Shown here piece after piece: positions 6,667-14,041 of a stretch of DNA of 22,982 bases (its first letter is position 1; the number at the start of each line of letters is the position of its first letter). Under the pieces are notes generated by a model. It searched no databases and was not told where the DNA came from. It was given only the letters and a program-made list of their open reading frames with translations. The position numbers were made by a program, and so were the translations under genes. Source of the stretch: Actinomycetota bacterium (GTDB lineage Bacteria > Actinomycetota > Thermoleophilia > Gaiellales > Gaiellaceae); the NCBI GenBank assembly GCA_005883245.1, contig VAXT01000049.1:1-22982 (forward strand), read 5' to 3'.

Positions 6667-8706
6667 TTACGCCACGAGCTGGGCGTGCAGATCGAGATGC
6701 ACCGACGCGAACGCCGCTACGACCTCGGGGTCGAACTGCGTCCCAGCGCAGCGGACGAGCTCGGTCATTGCATCCTCGGACTCGAGCTGCGGTGCGTACG
6801 GCCGCGTGCTCGTCATCGCCTCGAACGCGTCGCAGACCGAGATGATCCGTGCGCCGAGGGGGATCTCCGGGCCGGTCAGCTTGTCCGGATAGCCGGCCCC
6901 GTCCCAGCGCTCGTGGCTCGAGCGGACGAGGTTGGCCGCGCGCCCGAAGTCGGGCGCCGCCGCGAGGATGCGCTCCCCGATCAGCGGGTGCCGTTTGACG
7001 AACTCCCACTCGTCTCCGCTCAGGGTCCCCGGCTTGCTGAGGATCTCCTCCGGGATCGCGAGCTTCCCCACGTCATGCAGCTCGGCCGCCTGCCGGATCT
7101 TCGACAGCTCGTCCGGCGAGATGCAGAGCCGCCGGCCCACGGCCTCCGCGAGCTCGGCCACGTCCGCCGGGCGACCTGGATGCCCGTCGCGGGCCGCCTC
7201 GAGCGCGCCCACGGCTTCGACGGGGGCGCGGTGCCGCTGCTTGTGGAGGTACATGCGATGGTCGGCCATGCTCAGAGCCTCACTGAGCCGGCCTGCCTCC
7301 GACGGCATCAGCACCGCGCCGTACGAACAGTTGACGGCGAAGCCTTCTCCTTCCTCCGTCAGCGCTGCCGCAGCCCGCTTTGCAAGATCGTCTGGGTCGT
7401 TGTTCTTGACACCCGCCAGCACGCAGAACTCGTCGCCGCCGAGCCGGTAGGCGCGACCCTCGCCCTCGACCGCGGCGTCGAGCCTGTCCGCGACGCGAGC
7501 GAGCAGGGCGTCGCCGGCCGAGTGGCCGAACGAGTCGTTGTACGCCTTGAAGCCGTCGAGGTCGAAGACGATCAGCGCGAAGGACAACCCGTCATAGCCG
7601 AGCGCAGCGTCGAGCTCGAGCATGAACCGGCGGCGGTTGCCGAGCCCGGTCAGCGCGTCGGTCAAAGCCTCTTCGCGGCTCTGCGCGAGGAGCTGCACGC
7701 GCTCGCGGAACGTCAGCACTGCGCGGACGATCACGGCGGCGATCGTGGCCGACGCGAGCACCAGCGCGAGTGTGTTGATGCGAACGAAGTGGTCGTAGAC
7801 GAGCAGCGACAGCCCCACCGCGGCGAAGAACGTCGGCAGCGTCAGCGCCTGCCAGCCCTCGTCGCGCACACCCTCGAGCTTGCGAATTGGTTGCCACGCC
7901 GAGCACGCGATCAGCACGAGGGCGAGCGGCCAGCCCACGTCCAGCAGCCCGCCCTCGGTGTACGTCCCGGCGGCGGTCTCGTAGAGGTACGCGCTGTCGG
8001 CGATCGCGAACACCGCGAAGCCGGTGGCAACGCACGCCCAGGTCGCGTCGAAGCGCCAGCCGGTCAGGGCGAAGGTGGCGACGACGAGCGCGAGCAGGAG
8101 CACGTCGGCGAGCGGGTAGGCGAGGTTCGTCGCGATGACCAGAGCGCTGCCGCCCGTCGAGCTCAGCACCTCGCCGAACACGACGGCTGCACCGAGCGCG
8201 GCCACGGCCAGCGCGGCGATCAGGCCGTCGAGCCAGAGGTTCCCACGGAAGCCCTGCATGCGGCGGCGCAGGAGGAGCGCAAGCGCGACATAGCTGACGG
8301 GATAGAACGCGAGGTAGAAGGGGTCGGACACGGACGGAATGGGCAGGTCCGCGAGGCCCGAGAACGCGAAGTAGTAGTAGAGGTCGCCGGTCGTCCAGAG
8401 CGCGAGGGAAATCCCGAGCAGGAGCCAGGGAAGCCGCTCGGTCTTGACGGCGAATCCTCTGGCGAGGCACGCGAGCGACGCCAGGACGAGGAGGCCGTTG
8501 TAGACCCAGCTGTCGAAGAAGGTGTCGACCGGCCCCCGCATGCCGAGCAGAGCCTCGATTCCGTATGCCGCCGTGAGCGCGAGTAGGCCCGCGCACAGCA
8601 CCCGGCCGATGCCGAAGACGCCCCGCCGTTCCGGGGCGCGCAAGAACTGTTCGTTACGCCGCAGTTTGCCCTCCGGTAGTGGAAAATGCCTGAATCGCAC
8701 TATCAC
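6667..8706 (-). CDS. Membrane-bound GGDEF + HD-GYP c-di-GMP enzyme
   Basis: 679 residues. Roughly ten hydrophobic helices fill residues 35-335 and form a membrane sensor of unknown ligand. A short linker (FRERVQLLAQSREEALTDALTGLGNRRR) leads into a GGDEF diguanylate cyclase domain with an intact RLGGDEF motif at 421-427. I see no RxxD inhibitory site five residues before it. The C-terminal HD-GYP phosphodiesterase domain has HDVGKLAIPEEIL (HD at 544-545), KRHPLIGERIL, SSHERWDGAGYP (GYP at 605-607) and CDAFEAMTSTRPY. It therefore carries both the making and the breaking activity for c-di-GMP; one of them may be regulatory only. The start is GTG 8706; a later start is possible since the first 20 residues have no clear homology. 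It is divergent from the M23 peptidase gene. Confidence 0.92.
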   Translation of the reverse strand: MIVRFRHFPLPEGKLRRNEQFLRAPERRGVFGIGRVLCAGLLALTAAYGIEALLGMRGPVDTFFDSWVYNGLLVLASLACLARGFAVKTERLPWLLLGISLALWTTGDLYYYFAFSGLADLPIPSVSDPFYLAFYPVSYVALALLLRRRMQGFRGNLWLDGLIAALAVAALGAAVVFGEVLSSTGGSALVIATNLAYPLADVLLLALVVATFALTGWRFDATWACVATGFAVFAIADSAYLYETAAGTYTEGGLLDVGWPLALVLIACSAWQPIRKLEGVRDEGWQALTLPTFFAAVGLSLLVYDHFVRINTLALVLASATIAAVIVRAVLTFRERVQLLAQSREEALTDALTGLGNRRRFMLELDAALGYDGLSFALIVFDLDGFKAYNDSFGHSAGDALLARVADRLDAAVEGEGRAYRLGGDEFCVLAGVKNNDPDDLAKRAAAALTEEGEGFAVNCSYGAVLMPSEAGRLSEALSMADHRMYLHKQRHRAPVEAVGALEAARDGHPGRPADVAELAEAVGRRLCISPDELSKIRQAAELHDVGKLAIPEEILSKPGTLSGDEWEFVKRHPLIGERILAAAPDFGRAANLVRSSHERWDGAGYPDKLTGPEIPLGARIISVCDAFEAMTSTRPYAPQLESEDAMTELVRCAGTQFDPEVVAAFASVHLDLHAQLVA

Positions 8707-8720
8707 GCGTGTAGGCTCTA

Positions 8721-8791
8721 GCGGCGTCCCCCGGAGTGGGGATTCGATCCCTCGTTCTGGTTCCCCCTTTTGGGGGATGGGAGGGGGCCGC
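8721..8791 (+). promoter_or_regulatory. Foldable leader between the GGDEF gene and the M23 peptidase gene
   Basis: On the plus strand the region can fold into a three-way shape. The closing stem is GCGG (8721-8724) plus CCCCC (8728-8732) with GGGGG (8783-8787) plus CCGC (8788-8791). It encloses hairpin GGGAT-TCG-ATCCC (8739-8751) and hairpin TCCCCC-TTTT-GGGGGA (8762-8777). The GGAGG ribosome-binding site (8780-8784) of the M23 gene overlaps the closing stem, so folding would hide it. The promoter for this transcript is not identified. It is too short for, and lacks the core of, the ydaO c-di-AMP riboswitch. It may be only GC-rich coincidence. Confidence 0.35.
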
Positions 8792-8793
8792 CA

Positions 8794-9573
8794 ATGGCAC
8801 CGATCCAGGTCCCGATGAGAGCGTCAGCGGCGACTCTCGCAGTGCTCGGGCTCCTCGCGGCCACCTTCGCGGGTGGCGCTTCCGGTGCCGGGAATCCGAA
8901 CATTGCCGCGCTTCAGGTCGGCCTCCGGACGCACGCCTTGTACGCAGGAACGGTCGACGGCGTCCTCGGCCCGCGCACGGAGCGGGCACTCATACGGTTC
9001 CAGCGCCGTGCGGGCCTCTCCCCGGACGGCGTTGTCGGACCGCGGACGCGCAAGGCGTTCGGCCGCTACGGGCGGCGTTCACCGCTCGGGCGGCGGGACC
9101 TCGCGATCGGCTGCCGTGGCTGGGACGTCGCGGCGCTTCAGTTCGCGCTCGCGTGGCACGGTTTTCCGTCGGCGGTCTTCGACGGGGTGTTCGGGGCGCA
9201 CACCGACACTGCGTTGCGGAAGTTCCAGGTCTGGGCCGGGTTGAAGCCGGACGGGACCGCGGGCCCCTCGACCTATGCTGCGCTTCGCCGGGCGCTGCCG
9301 CGTTCGCCGATCAGGCTCATTCAACCGGTTGCAGGGCGAGTCGTCTTCGCGGCCGTCGGCGGGGGATTCGGCAAGTTCGTCGTCGTCGAGCATCGGTCCG
9401 GCGTCAGGACCCGCTACGCGCACTTATCGCGGATCGAGGTCCGCGTCGGTCAGTACGTGAAGGCGAGAGCCACCGTCGGGCTCGTGGGAGCGACCGGCGA
9501 GGCGTCGGGGCCGCACCTGCACTTCGAAGTGCTCGTGCGCGGCGCGAACGTGAATCCATTGTCCGCGCTTTAG
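8794..9573 (+). CDS. Secreted protein with two peptidoglycan-binding domains and an M23 (LytM) peptidase domain that lacks its first zinc-ligand block
   Basis: 259 residues from ATG 8794, chosen because GGAGG lies 9 bases before it; the in-frame TTG 8770 has no such site. Signal peptide at residues 1-32. There are two PG-binding-1 domains at about 35-90 (VDGVLGPRTERALIRFQRRAGL) and 103-166 (FDGVFGAHTDTALRKFQVWAGL), then an M23 domain from about 175. YAHLS (208-212) and the HxH motif GPHLHFEV (239-246) are present. The N-terminal part of the domain, which normally carries GxRxGRxHxGxD with the first His and the Asp zinc ligands, is absent: IQPVAG runs straight into RVVFAAVGGGFGKFVVVEH near bases 9330-9336. 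About 30 residues seem to be missing in frame. As written it would be a degenerate LytM protein, able to bind the wall but not cut it, unless the sequence is misassembled. Confidence 0.85.
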   Translation: MAPIQVPMRASAATLAVLGLLAATFAGGASGAGNPNIAALQVGLRTHALYAGTVDGVLGPRTERALIRFQRRAGLSPDGVVGPRTRKAFGRYGRRSPLGRRDLAIGCRGWDVAALQFALAWHGFPSAVFDGVFGAHTDTALRKFQVWAGLKPDGTAGPSTYAALRRALPRSPIRLIQPVAGRVVFAAVGGGFGKFVVVEHRSGVRTRYAHLSRIEVRVGQYVKARATVGLVGATGEASGPHLHFEVLVRGANVNPLSAL

Positions 9574-9584
9574 GGCGGACAATG
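9557..9584. terminator. Hairpin containing the M23 stop codon
   Basis: Perfect 10-base inverted repeat CATTGTCCGC / GCGGACAATG with an 8-base loop. The loop includes the TAG stop (9571-9573) of the M23 gene. Likely part of a terminator between two convergent genes. Confidence 0.6.
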
Positions 9585-9615
9585 CCTAGCCCACGGCGTC
9601 AGCCATGGGCTAGGC
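9584..9615. terminator. Second hairpin between M23 and DUF6458 genes
   Basis: Perfect 10-base inverted repeat GCCTAGCCCA / TGGGCTAGGC. It is extended inside by GGC/GCC around a GTCA loop with one C-A mismatch. It abuts the preceding hairpin and lies 13 bases from the stop of the minus-strand gene. Probably a bidirectional terminator; there is no U tail. Confidence 0.65.
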
Positions 9616-9628
9616 CACAGAGGCGCTT

Positions 9629-9853
9629 CTAGGCCGGCGGAGGTCCTTCCTCGACGTATGTCGAACGGCGGCGACCGCCACCCCATCCGCCCCACGACGA
9701 CCAGAAGAGCATCGAGAGGACGAGGCCGATCACGCCGACGACCATCAGGATCACGCCGATCGCATCGACGTCGAGCCCTGCGACCTCGGCATTGACTCCC
9801 CAAACGAGAATCGCTCCGCCTGCGATCAGAAACAGACTTGCTCCGAGTCCCAA
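9629..9853 (-). CDS. DUF6458-type small membrane protein
   Basis: 74 residues with two hydrophobic helices (about 4-20 and 30-52: GVILMVVGVIGLVLSMLFW). A Trp/Gly/Arg-rich tail follows, ending in STYVEEGPPPA. The sequence matches my memory of the DUF6458 family, a small two-helix protein widespread in actinobacteria with no known function. The start is TTG 9853, supported by a strong AAGGAGG ribosome-binding site 5 bases upstream on the minus strand. It is transcribed away from the oxidase operon and toward the M23 gene, with paired hairpins between them. Confidence 0.75.
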   Translation of the reverse strand: MGLGASLFLIAGGAILVWGVNAEVAGLDVDAIGVILMVVGVIGLVLSMLFWSSWGGWGGGRRRSTYVEEGPPPA

Positions 9854-9944
9854 ACGAACCTCCTTGGTTTCGCAGGCTGTGTACCCGGGTTCGCCCTGTT
9901 ACTAACTAGGCAGTGAACCGGCCTGTTCAGTAGGCTCGCGCTCG
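9854..9944. promoter_or_regulatory. Divergent promoter region between DUF6458 and coxB
   Basis: A 91-base gap that must hold promoters for both directions. TAGGCT at 9931-9936 could be a -10 for coxB, but no convincing -35 partner is seen. No clear operator repeat was found. Confidence 0.3.
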
Positions 9945-10676
9945 GTGCGCAGGGGAGCAATCGTTCGGGTCGTGGTGATCGCTTTGCTCGCGGCTGGGGC
10001 CGCGACGGCGGTCGCGCTCTTCATCCCCTGGCTGCCCCCGGTCCAGTCGAAGGAGGGGGAGCGGATCGACTTCGTCTTCTGGGTCGTGGTCGCGATCTGC
10101 ATCGCCGTGTTCGCGGTCGTCGCCGCGGTCACGCTCTACTCGGTCATCACCTTCCGCGTGCGGCCCGACGACGACTCCGACGGGCCCCCGGTGCACGGGC
10201 ACACGGGCCTCGAGATCACGTGGACGGCGATTCCTGCGGTGCTGGTCACGATCATCGCGGTGCTGAGCGCGGTCGCCCTGGCCGAGAACGGCGACCTGAA
10301 GTCGAACAGGCTCAAAGTCGACGTCACCGCGCGCCAGTTCGCATGGAGCTTCAAGTACCCGCAGTACGGAGGCTTCGAGACGACCGAGCTGCGGCTCGAG
10401 GAGAACCGCCAGGTCGAGCTCAACCTGCGTGCGCTGGACGTCATCCACTCGTTCTGGGTGCCCGAGTTTCGGCAAAAGCAGGACGCGGTCCCGGGGATCG
10501 TCACGCACCTGCCGATCACGCCGACCAAGGTCGGCACCGACACCCTCATCTGCACGGAGCTCTGCGGCCTCGGGCACGCGCTGATGCGGGCGAAGGTGAT
10601 CGTGATGAGGCCCGCCGACTTCGAGCAGTGGGCGCGCGCGCAGCAGCGGAAGGGTGCCCAGGCAGGTGCGGGTTAG
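9945..10676 (+). CDS. coxB: Cytochrome c oxidase subunit II
   Basis: Carries the CuA centre that takes electrons from cytochrome c and passes them to subunit I. 243 residues from GTG 9945. A short N-terminal hydrophobic segment (8-30) and two transmembrane helices (about 42-70 and 92-113) are followed by the cupredoxin domain. The CuA ligands are intact: His about 168 in DVIHSFWVPEF, then CTELCGLGHALM with Cys 203, Glu 205, Cys 207, His 211 and Met 214. No cytochrome c domain follows, so this is an aa3 rather than a fused caa3 subunit; a separate di-heme cytochrome c is encoded at 14936-15625. First gene of a five-gene operon. No strong ribosome-binding site was seen before the GTG, but an upstream start is not available because the conserved N-terminus begins here. 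Confidence 0.95.
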   Translation: MRRGAIVRVVVIALLAAGAATAVALFIPWLPPVQSKEGERIDFVFWVVVAICIAVFAVVAAVTLYSVITFRVRPDDDSDGPPVHGHTGLEITWTAIPAVLVTIIAVLSAVALAENGDLKSNRLKVDVTARQFAWSFKYPQYGGFETTELRLEENRQVELNLRALDVIHSFWVPEFRQKQDAVPGIVTHLPITPTKVGTDTLICTELCGLGHALMRAKVIVMRPADFEQWARAQQRKGAQAGAG

Positions 10677-10688
10677 GGTGATTGTCTC

Positions 10689-12629
10689 GTGACCGAGGTC
10701 CTCGACCAGACGCCGCAGGCGCAGGCCGCGCCGCCGAAGACGGGATGGCGACGCTGGCTGCTCGGCCCCGGCTTCGTGCGAGCGGCGTGGATGGCGCCGC
10801 TCTTCTTCGGGATCGGCTTCCTGATCGTGATCGGACTGCGGTCGATCGCGCACTACGAGCCGTTGCTCAACTGGCTGATCGTCGTCACCGTCGCCGGGCT
10901 GGTCACGGCCCCGCTCGGCTTCCTCGCCGGGATCGGCGCCTTCGACTACTGGGTCTACTACGCCCTCGGCTACCCGACGCGGCCCGAAGACCACTCGGGC
11001 CACGGCGCGCGCAGCTGGAAGGACTACTTCCGCGTCAACACCGACCACAAGGTGATCGGCGTCCAGTACGTCGTGACGACCATCTTCTTCTTCCTCGCCG
11101 GCGGGTTGATGGCGATGATCTTCCGCGCGGAGTTGGCCAAGCCGGGCATGCAGTTCCTGGACAACCAGGAGTACAACGGTCTGATCTCGGTGCACGCGTC
11201 GCTGATGATCTTCCTGTTCGTGATCCCGGCGTTCGCGGGCCTCGCCAACTTCGTGATCCCGCTCATGATCGGCGCGCCGGACATGGCGTTCCCGCGCCTG
11301 AACGCGCTGTCGTTCTGGCTGCTGCCGATCGCCGGGATCATCATGCTCTCGAGCCTCGCCGTCCCGGGCGGTGCCTTCGGCGCGGGCTGGACGGGCTACG
11401 CGCCGCTGTCCGTCGTCGGGACGAACGGCAACGTCTGGTTCAACATGGGCGTCCAGTGGGCCGGCGCGTCGTCGATCATGACCGCGCTCAACTTCCTGGT
11501 CACGATCATCACCATGCGCGCGCCGGGCATGACCTTCTGGCGGATGCCGCTCCTCGTGTGGGCGAACTTCACGACGTCACTGCTGGTCGTGCTCGCCACC
11601 CCGTTCATCGCCGGCTCGCAGTTCTTCGTCATGTTCGACCGGCTGATCAAGACGAACTTCTTCAACTTCCATGAGAGCGGCTACGTCCTCGGCTACCAGC
11701 ACATCTTCTGGTTCTACTCGCACCCAGCCGTCTACATCATGATGCTGCCCGGCTTCGGGATCGCCTCCGAGGTCATATCCGTCTTCTCGCGCAAACCGAT
11801 CTTCGGCTACCGGCTGATGGCGCTGTCGCTGTGCGCGATCCTCGTGCTCGGCTTCTCGGTCTGGGCGCACCACATGTTCGTCTCGGGCATGGCGAACTGG
11901 CTCCGCGTCCCGATGATGGTGACGACGCTCCTGATCGCGGTGCCGACGGGAATCAAGGTGTTCTCGTGGCTGGCCACGACCTGGGAAGGGAGGATCCACT
12001 TAGCCACGCCCATGCTGTTTGCCCTCGGCTTCGTGTCGATGTTCGTGATCGGCGGCCTCTCCGGGATCATGCTCGGCGCGGTCCCGATCGACATCCACGT
12101 CTCGGACACGTACTTCGTCGTCGCGCACATCCACTACGTGCTCCTCGGTGGATCGCTGTTCACGATCTTCGCCGGGATTTACTACTGGTTCCCGAAGATG
12201 ACCGGGCGCATGTACAACGAGCGGCTCGGCAAGCTGCACTTCTGGCTGACCTTCATCGGATTCAACCTGACGTTCTTCCCGATGCACATCATCGGCGTCC
12301 AGGGGATGCCGAGGCGCGTCTCGGACTACGACCCGCAGTTCGGGACCTGGAACATGATCATCTCGATCTCGTCGTTCTTCCTCGGCGCGTCCTTCATCGT
12401 GTTCCTCTACAACGCGATCACGAGCTGGATCCGCGGCCCGCTGGCCGGGGCGAACCCGTGGCACGCGATGACGCTCGAGTGGCAGGTGTCCTCCCCGCCA
12501 CCGATCTTCAACTTCGACGAGATCCCGCAGATCGTGGGCGGCCCGTACGAGTACGGCGTCCCGGGGGCGCGGCACGCGGTCTTCAACGGTGCGCGTGAGC
12601 ACGAGCTCGAAGAGGCGCGATCGCCGTGA
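10689..12629 (+). CDS. coxA: Cytochrome c oxidase subunit I, A2-type
   Basis: Catalytic subunit holding heme a and the heme a3-CuB site that reduces O2 and pumps protons. 646 residues. An N-terminal extension of about 110 residues with two extra helices precedes the usual start (WKDYFRVNTDHKVIG). Metal ligands are intact: His 169 (SVHASLMIF), His 345 and Tyr 349 (YSHPAVYI), His 394-395 (WAHHMF), His 480 and 482 (VVAHIHY). The K-channel Lys is at 423 (PTGIKVFSW). The D-channel Glu of HPEVY is replaced by Ala, and the preceding residues are Tyr-Ser. This YSHPxV pattern defines the A2 type of heme-copper oxidases. The C-terminus keeps NPWHAMTLEW and SPPP. Start GTG 10689, 12 bases after coxB; the stop overlaps the next GTG by 4 bases. 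Confidence 0.96.
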   Translation: MTEVLDQTPQAQAAPPKTGWRRWLLGPGFVRAAWMAPLFFGIGFLIVIGLRSIAHYEPLLNWLIVVTVAGLVTAPLGFLAGIGAFDYWVYYALGYPTRPEDHSGHGARSWKDYFRVNTDHKVIGVQYVVTTIFFFLAGGLMAMIFRAELAKPGMQFLDNQEYNGLISVHASLMIFLFVIPAFAGLANFVIPLMIGAPDMAFPRLNALSFWLLPIAGIIMLSSLAVPGGAFGAGWTGYAPLSVVGTNGNVWFNMGVQWAGASSIMTALNFLVTIITMRAPGMTFWRMPLLVWANFTTSLLVVLATPFIAGSQFFVMFDRLIKTNFFNFHESGYVLGYQHIFWFYSHPAVYIMMLPGFGIASEVISVFSRKPIFGYRLMALSLCAILVLGFSVWAHHMFVSGMANWLRVPMMVTTLLIAVPTGIKVFSWLATTWEGRIHLATPMLFALGFVSMFVIGGLSGIMLGAVPIDIHVSDTYFVVAHIHYVLLGGSLFTIFAGIYYWFPKMTGRMYNERLGKLHFWLTFIGFNLTFFPMHIIGVQGMPRRVSDYDPQFGTWNMIISISSFFLGASFIVFLYNAITSWIRGPLAGANPWHAMTLEWQVSSPPPIFNFDEIPQIVGGPYEYGVPGARHAVFNGAREHELEEARSP

Positions 12630-13441
12630 AGCACGTTCTCGTGGTCGCGAACGAGACGATGACCGGCCCGAGCCTGATCGCGGCCGTTCAGAGCAGGCAA
12701 CCCGATCTCGTGACCGTGCTCGCGCCGATCAGCAACCCGCATGCCGGCTACGTCGTCTACGAGGACACGCGCCGCGCGGCTGCGGGTCGGCGGCTCGAGC
12801 GCACCCTGACGAAGCTCCGTGAGGCCGGGATTCCCGCGCACGGGCTCGTGGTCGACTCGGATCCCGCCGACGCCGTCCGCGACGCGATCGCGATGCTCGA
12901 GCCGCGGCCGACGGAGATCATCGTCTCGACGCACCCGCAGGAGAAGTCCGGGTGGCTGCGGCGCAAGGTCATCGACCGGGTCCGCGACGCCGCGGGCGGC
13001 CTGCCGGTCGAGCACATCGTCGTCAACGTGGGAAACGAAGGCGGCGAGGCGAACGTGCTCGTGATCGCGAACGAGACGGTCGTCGGCGACCCGCTCCTCG
13101 AGCGGATCCGCGAGCGCGCAGCCCGCTCACCTGCGAGCTTCCTGATCATCTGCCCCCAGAGCGATCCGTCCAGCGCCGAGCACCCCGAGGCCGAGCGGCG
13201 CCTGCGACGGGCCCTCGCGATCCTGCGCGCCGAGGGCATCGACGCCCACGGACAGGTGGCGCATCCGGACCCATACACCGCGGCTATGCAGGCGATCCAC
13301 GACGAGCGGACCGACGAGATCATCGTCTCTACGTTCGCGCCGGAGCGATCGCCCTGGATGAAGCGGAACCTGATCCAGCGGCTGCACAACGACTCGAAGC
13401 TGCCGGTCGAGCACGTCGTTCTGGAAGAGGCGGCCGTCTAG
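12626..13441 (+). CDS. Tandem Usp-like domain protein inside the oxidase operon
   Basis: 271 residues made of two copies of one domain (about 1-137 and 140-271). Each has a first strand ending in ANET (LVVANETMTG; LVIANETVVG), a helix rich in Arg (RRLERTLTKLREAGIPAHG; RRLRRALAILRAEGIDAHG), the word EIIVST with a (H/F)(P/A) start of the next loop, and a last strand PVEHIVVNV / PVEHVVLEE. The fold matches universal stress / HUP-type nucleotide-binding domains. The glycine-rich ATP loop of classical UspA (GxxGx9GS) is not visible, so ATP binding is doubtful. Start GTG 12626 overlaps the coxA stop (GTGA), and its stop shares a base with the coxC start, so it is translated as part of the oxidase operon. 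Function unknown; a role in oxidase assembly or stress control is inference. Confidence 0.8.
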   Translation: MKHVLVVANETMTGPSLIAAVQSRQPDLVTVLAPISNPHAGYVVYEDTRRAAAGRRLERTLTKLREAGIPAHGLVVDSDPADAVRDAIAMLEPRPTEIIVSTHPQEKSGWLRRKVIDRVRDAAGGLPVEHIVVNVGNEGGEANVLVIANETVVGDPLLERIRERAARSPASFLIICPQSDPSSAEHPEAERRLRRALAILRAEGIDAHGQVAHPDPYTAAMQAIHDERTDEIIVSTFAPERSPWMKRNLIQRLHNDSKLPVEHVVLEEAAV

Positions 13442-14037
13442 TGGCGGCCCACGCCGAAGCCCATCACGGCCCGCCGATCGCGCACCAGAGCTCCCGGGTC
13501 GACGCCCCGACCCTCGGGATGCTCCTCTTCATCGCGTCGGAGATCATGCTCTTCGGCTCGTTCTTCACGATCTACTTCTTCGCGCGGGTCGTGGCCGGGC
13601 CCGACCAATGGCCGCCTCCGCCGTTCCACCTTCCGGTCTTCGTGGCCGGCATCAACACCGCGATCCTGCTCACGTCGAGCTTCACCATGCACTGGGCGCT
13701 GCAGGCGATCAAGCGCGGAAACCGGGCCGGGATGCAGGCCGGGCTCGTGCTCACGCTTGCGCTTGGACTGACCTTCCTGCTGACGCAGATCCGCGAGTAC
13801 TCGAGGGTCGGGTTCTCGCCGCAGGACGGCGCGTTCGGATCGACGTTCTACGGGCTGACGGGCCTGCACGGCGCGCACGTGTTCGTGGGGCTGACGATCC
13901 TCACGTTTGCGACGATTCGCGCCTTCCGGGGCCATTTCACGGCCGCAGAACACCGCGGAGTGGAGATTTCCGGGATCTATTGGCACTTCGTCGACGTAAT
14001 GTGGATTGTCGTGTACACGACGGTGTACATCCTCTAG
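13441..14037 (+). CDS. coxC: Cytochrome c oxidase subunit III
   Basis: 198 residues with about five transmembrane helices, the length of short actinobacterial CtaE proteins. Recognisable blocks are GMLLFIASEIMLFGSFFTIYF, FTMHWALQAIKRGNR, GLTGLHGAHVFVGLTIL and SGIYWHFVDVMWIVVYTTVYIL, the family C-terminus. The hydrophilic N-terminus is His-rich (AAHAEAHHGPPIAHQ). Subunit III stabilises subunit I and is not itself redox-active. Start GTG 13441 shares its G with the TAG stop of the upstream Usp-like gene; the open frame further upstream is a shadow. Confidence 0.95.
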   Translation: MAAHAEAHHGPPIAHQSSRVDAPTLGMLLFIASEIMLFGSFFTIYFFARVVAGPDQWPPPPFHLPVFVAGINTAILLTSSFTMHWALQAIKRGNRAGMQAGLVLTLALGLTFLLTQIREYSRVGFSPQDGAFGSTFYGLTGLHGAHVFVGLTILTFATIRAFRGHFTAAEHRGVEISGIYWHFVDVMWIVVYTTVYIL

Positions 14038-14041
14038 GGCG

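Noticed and set aside
6685..8586. 633-codon open frame on the plus strand opposite the GGDEF/HD-GYP gene
   Set aside because: It is an antisense shadow caused by high GC in codon position three. The protein is Arg/Glu/Val-rich with no domain, while the minus strand has clear motifs.
8736..8760. tRNA-like T-arm word (GGGGATTCGATCCC) before the M23 gene
   Set aside because: The flanks do not form acceptor, D or anticodon stems; the T stem does not pair over five bases.
8707..8793. ydaO-type c-di-AMP riboswitch
   Set aside because: The gap is too short and the conserved core could not be found.
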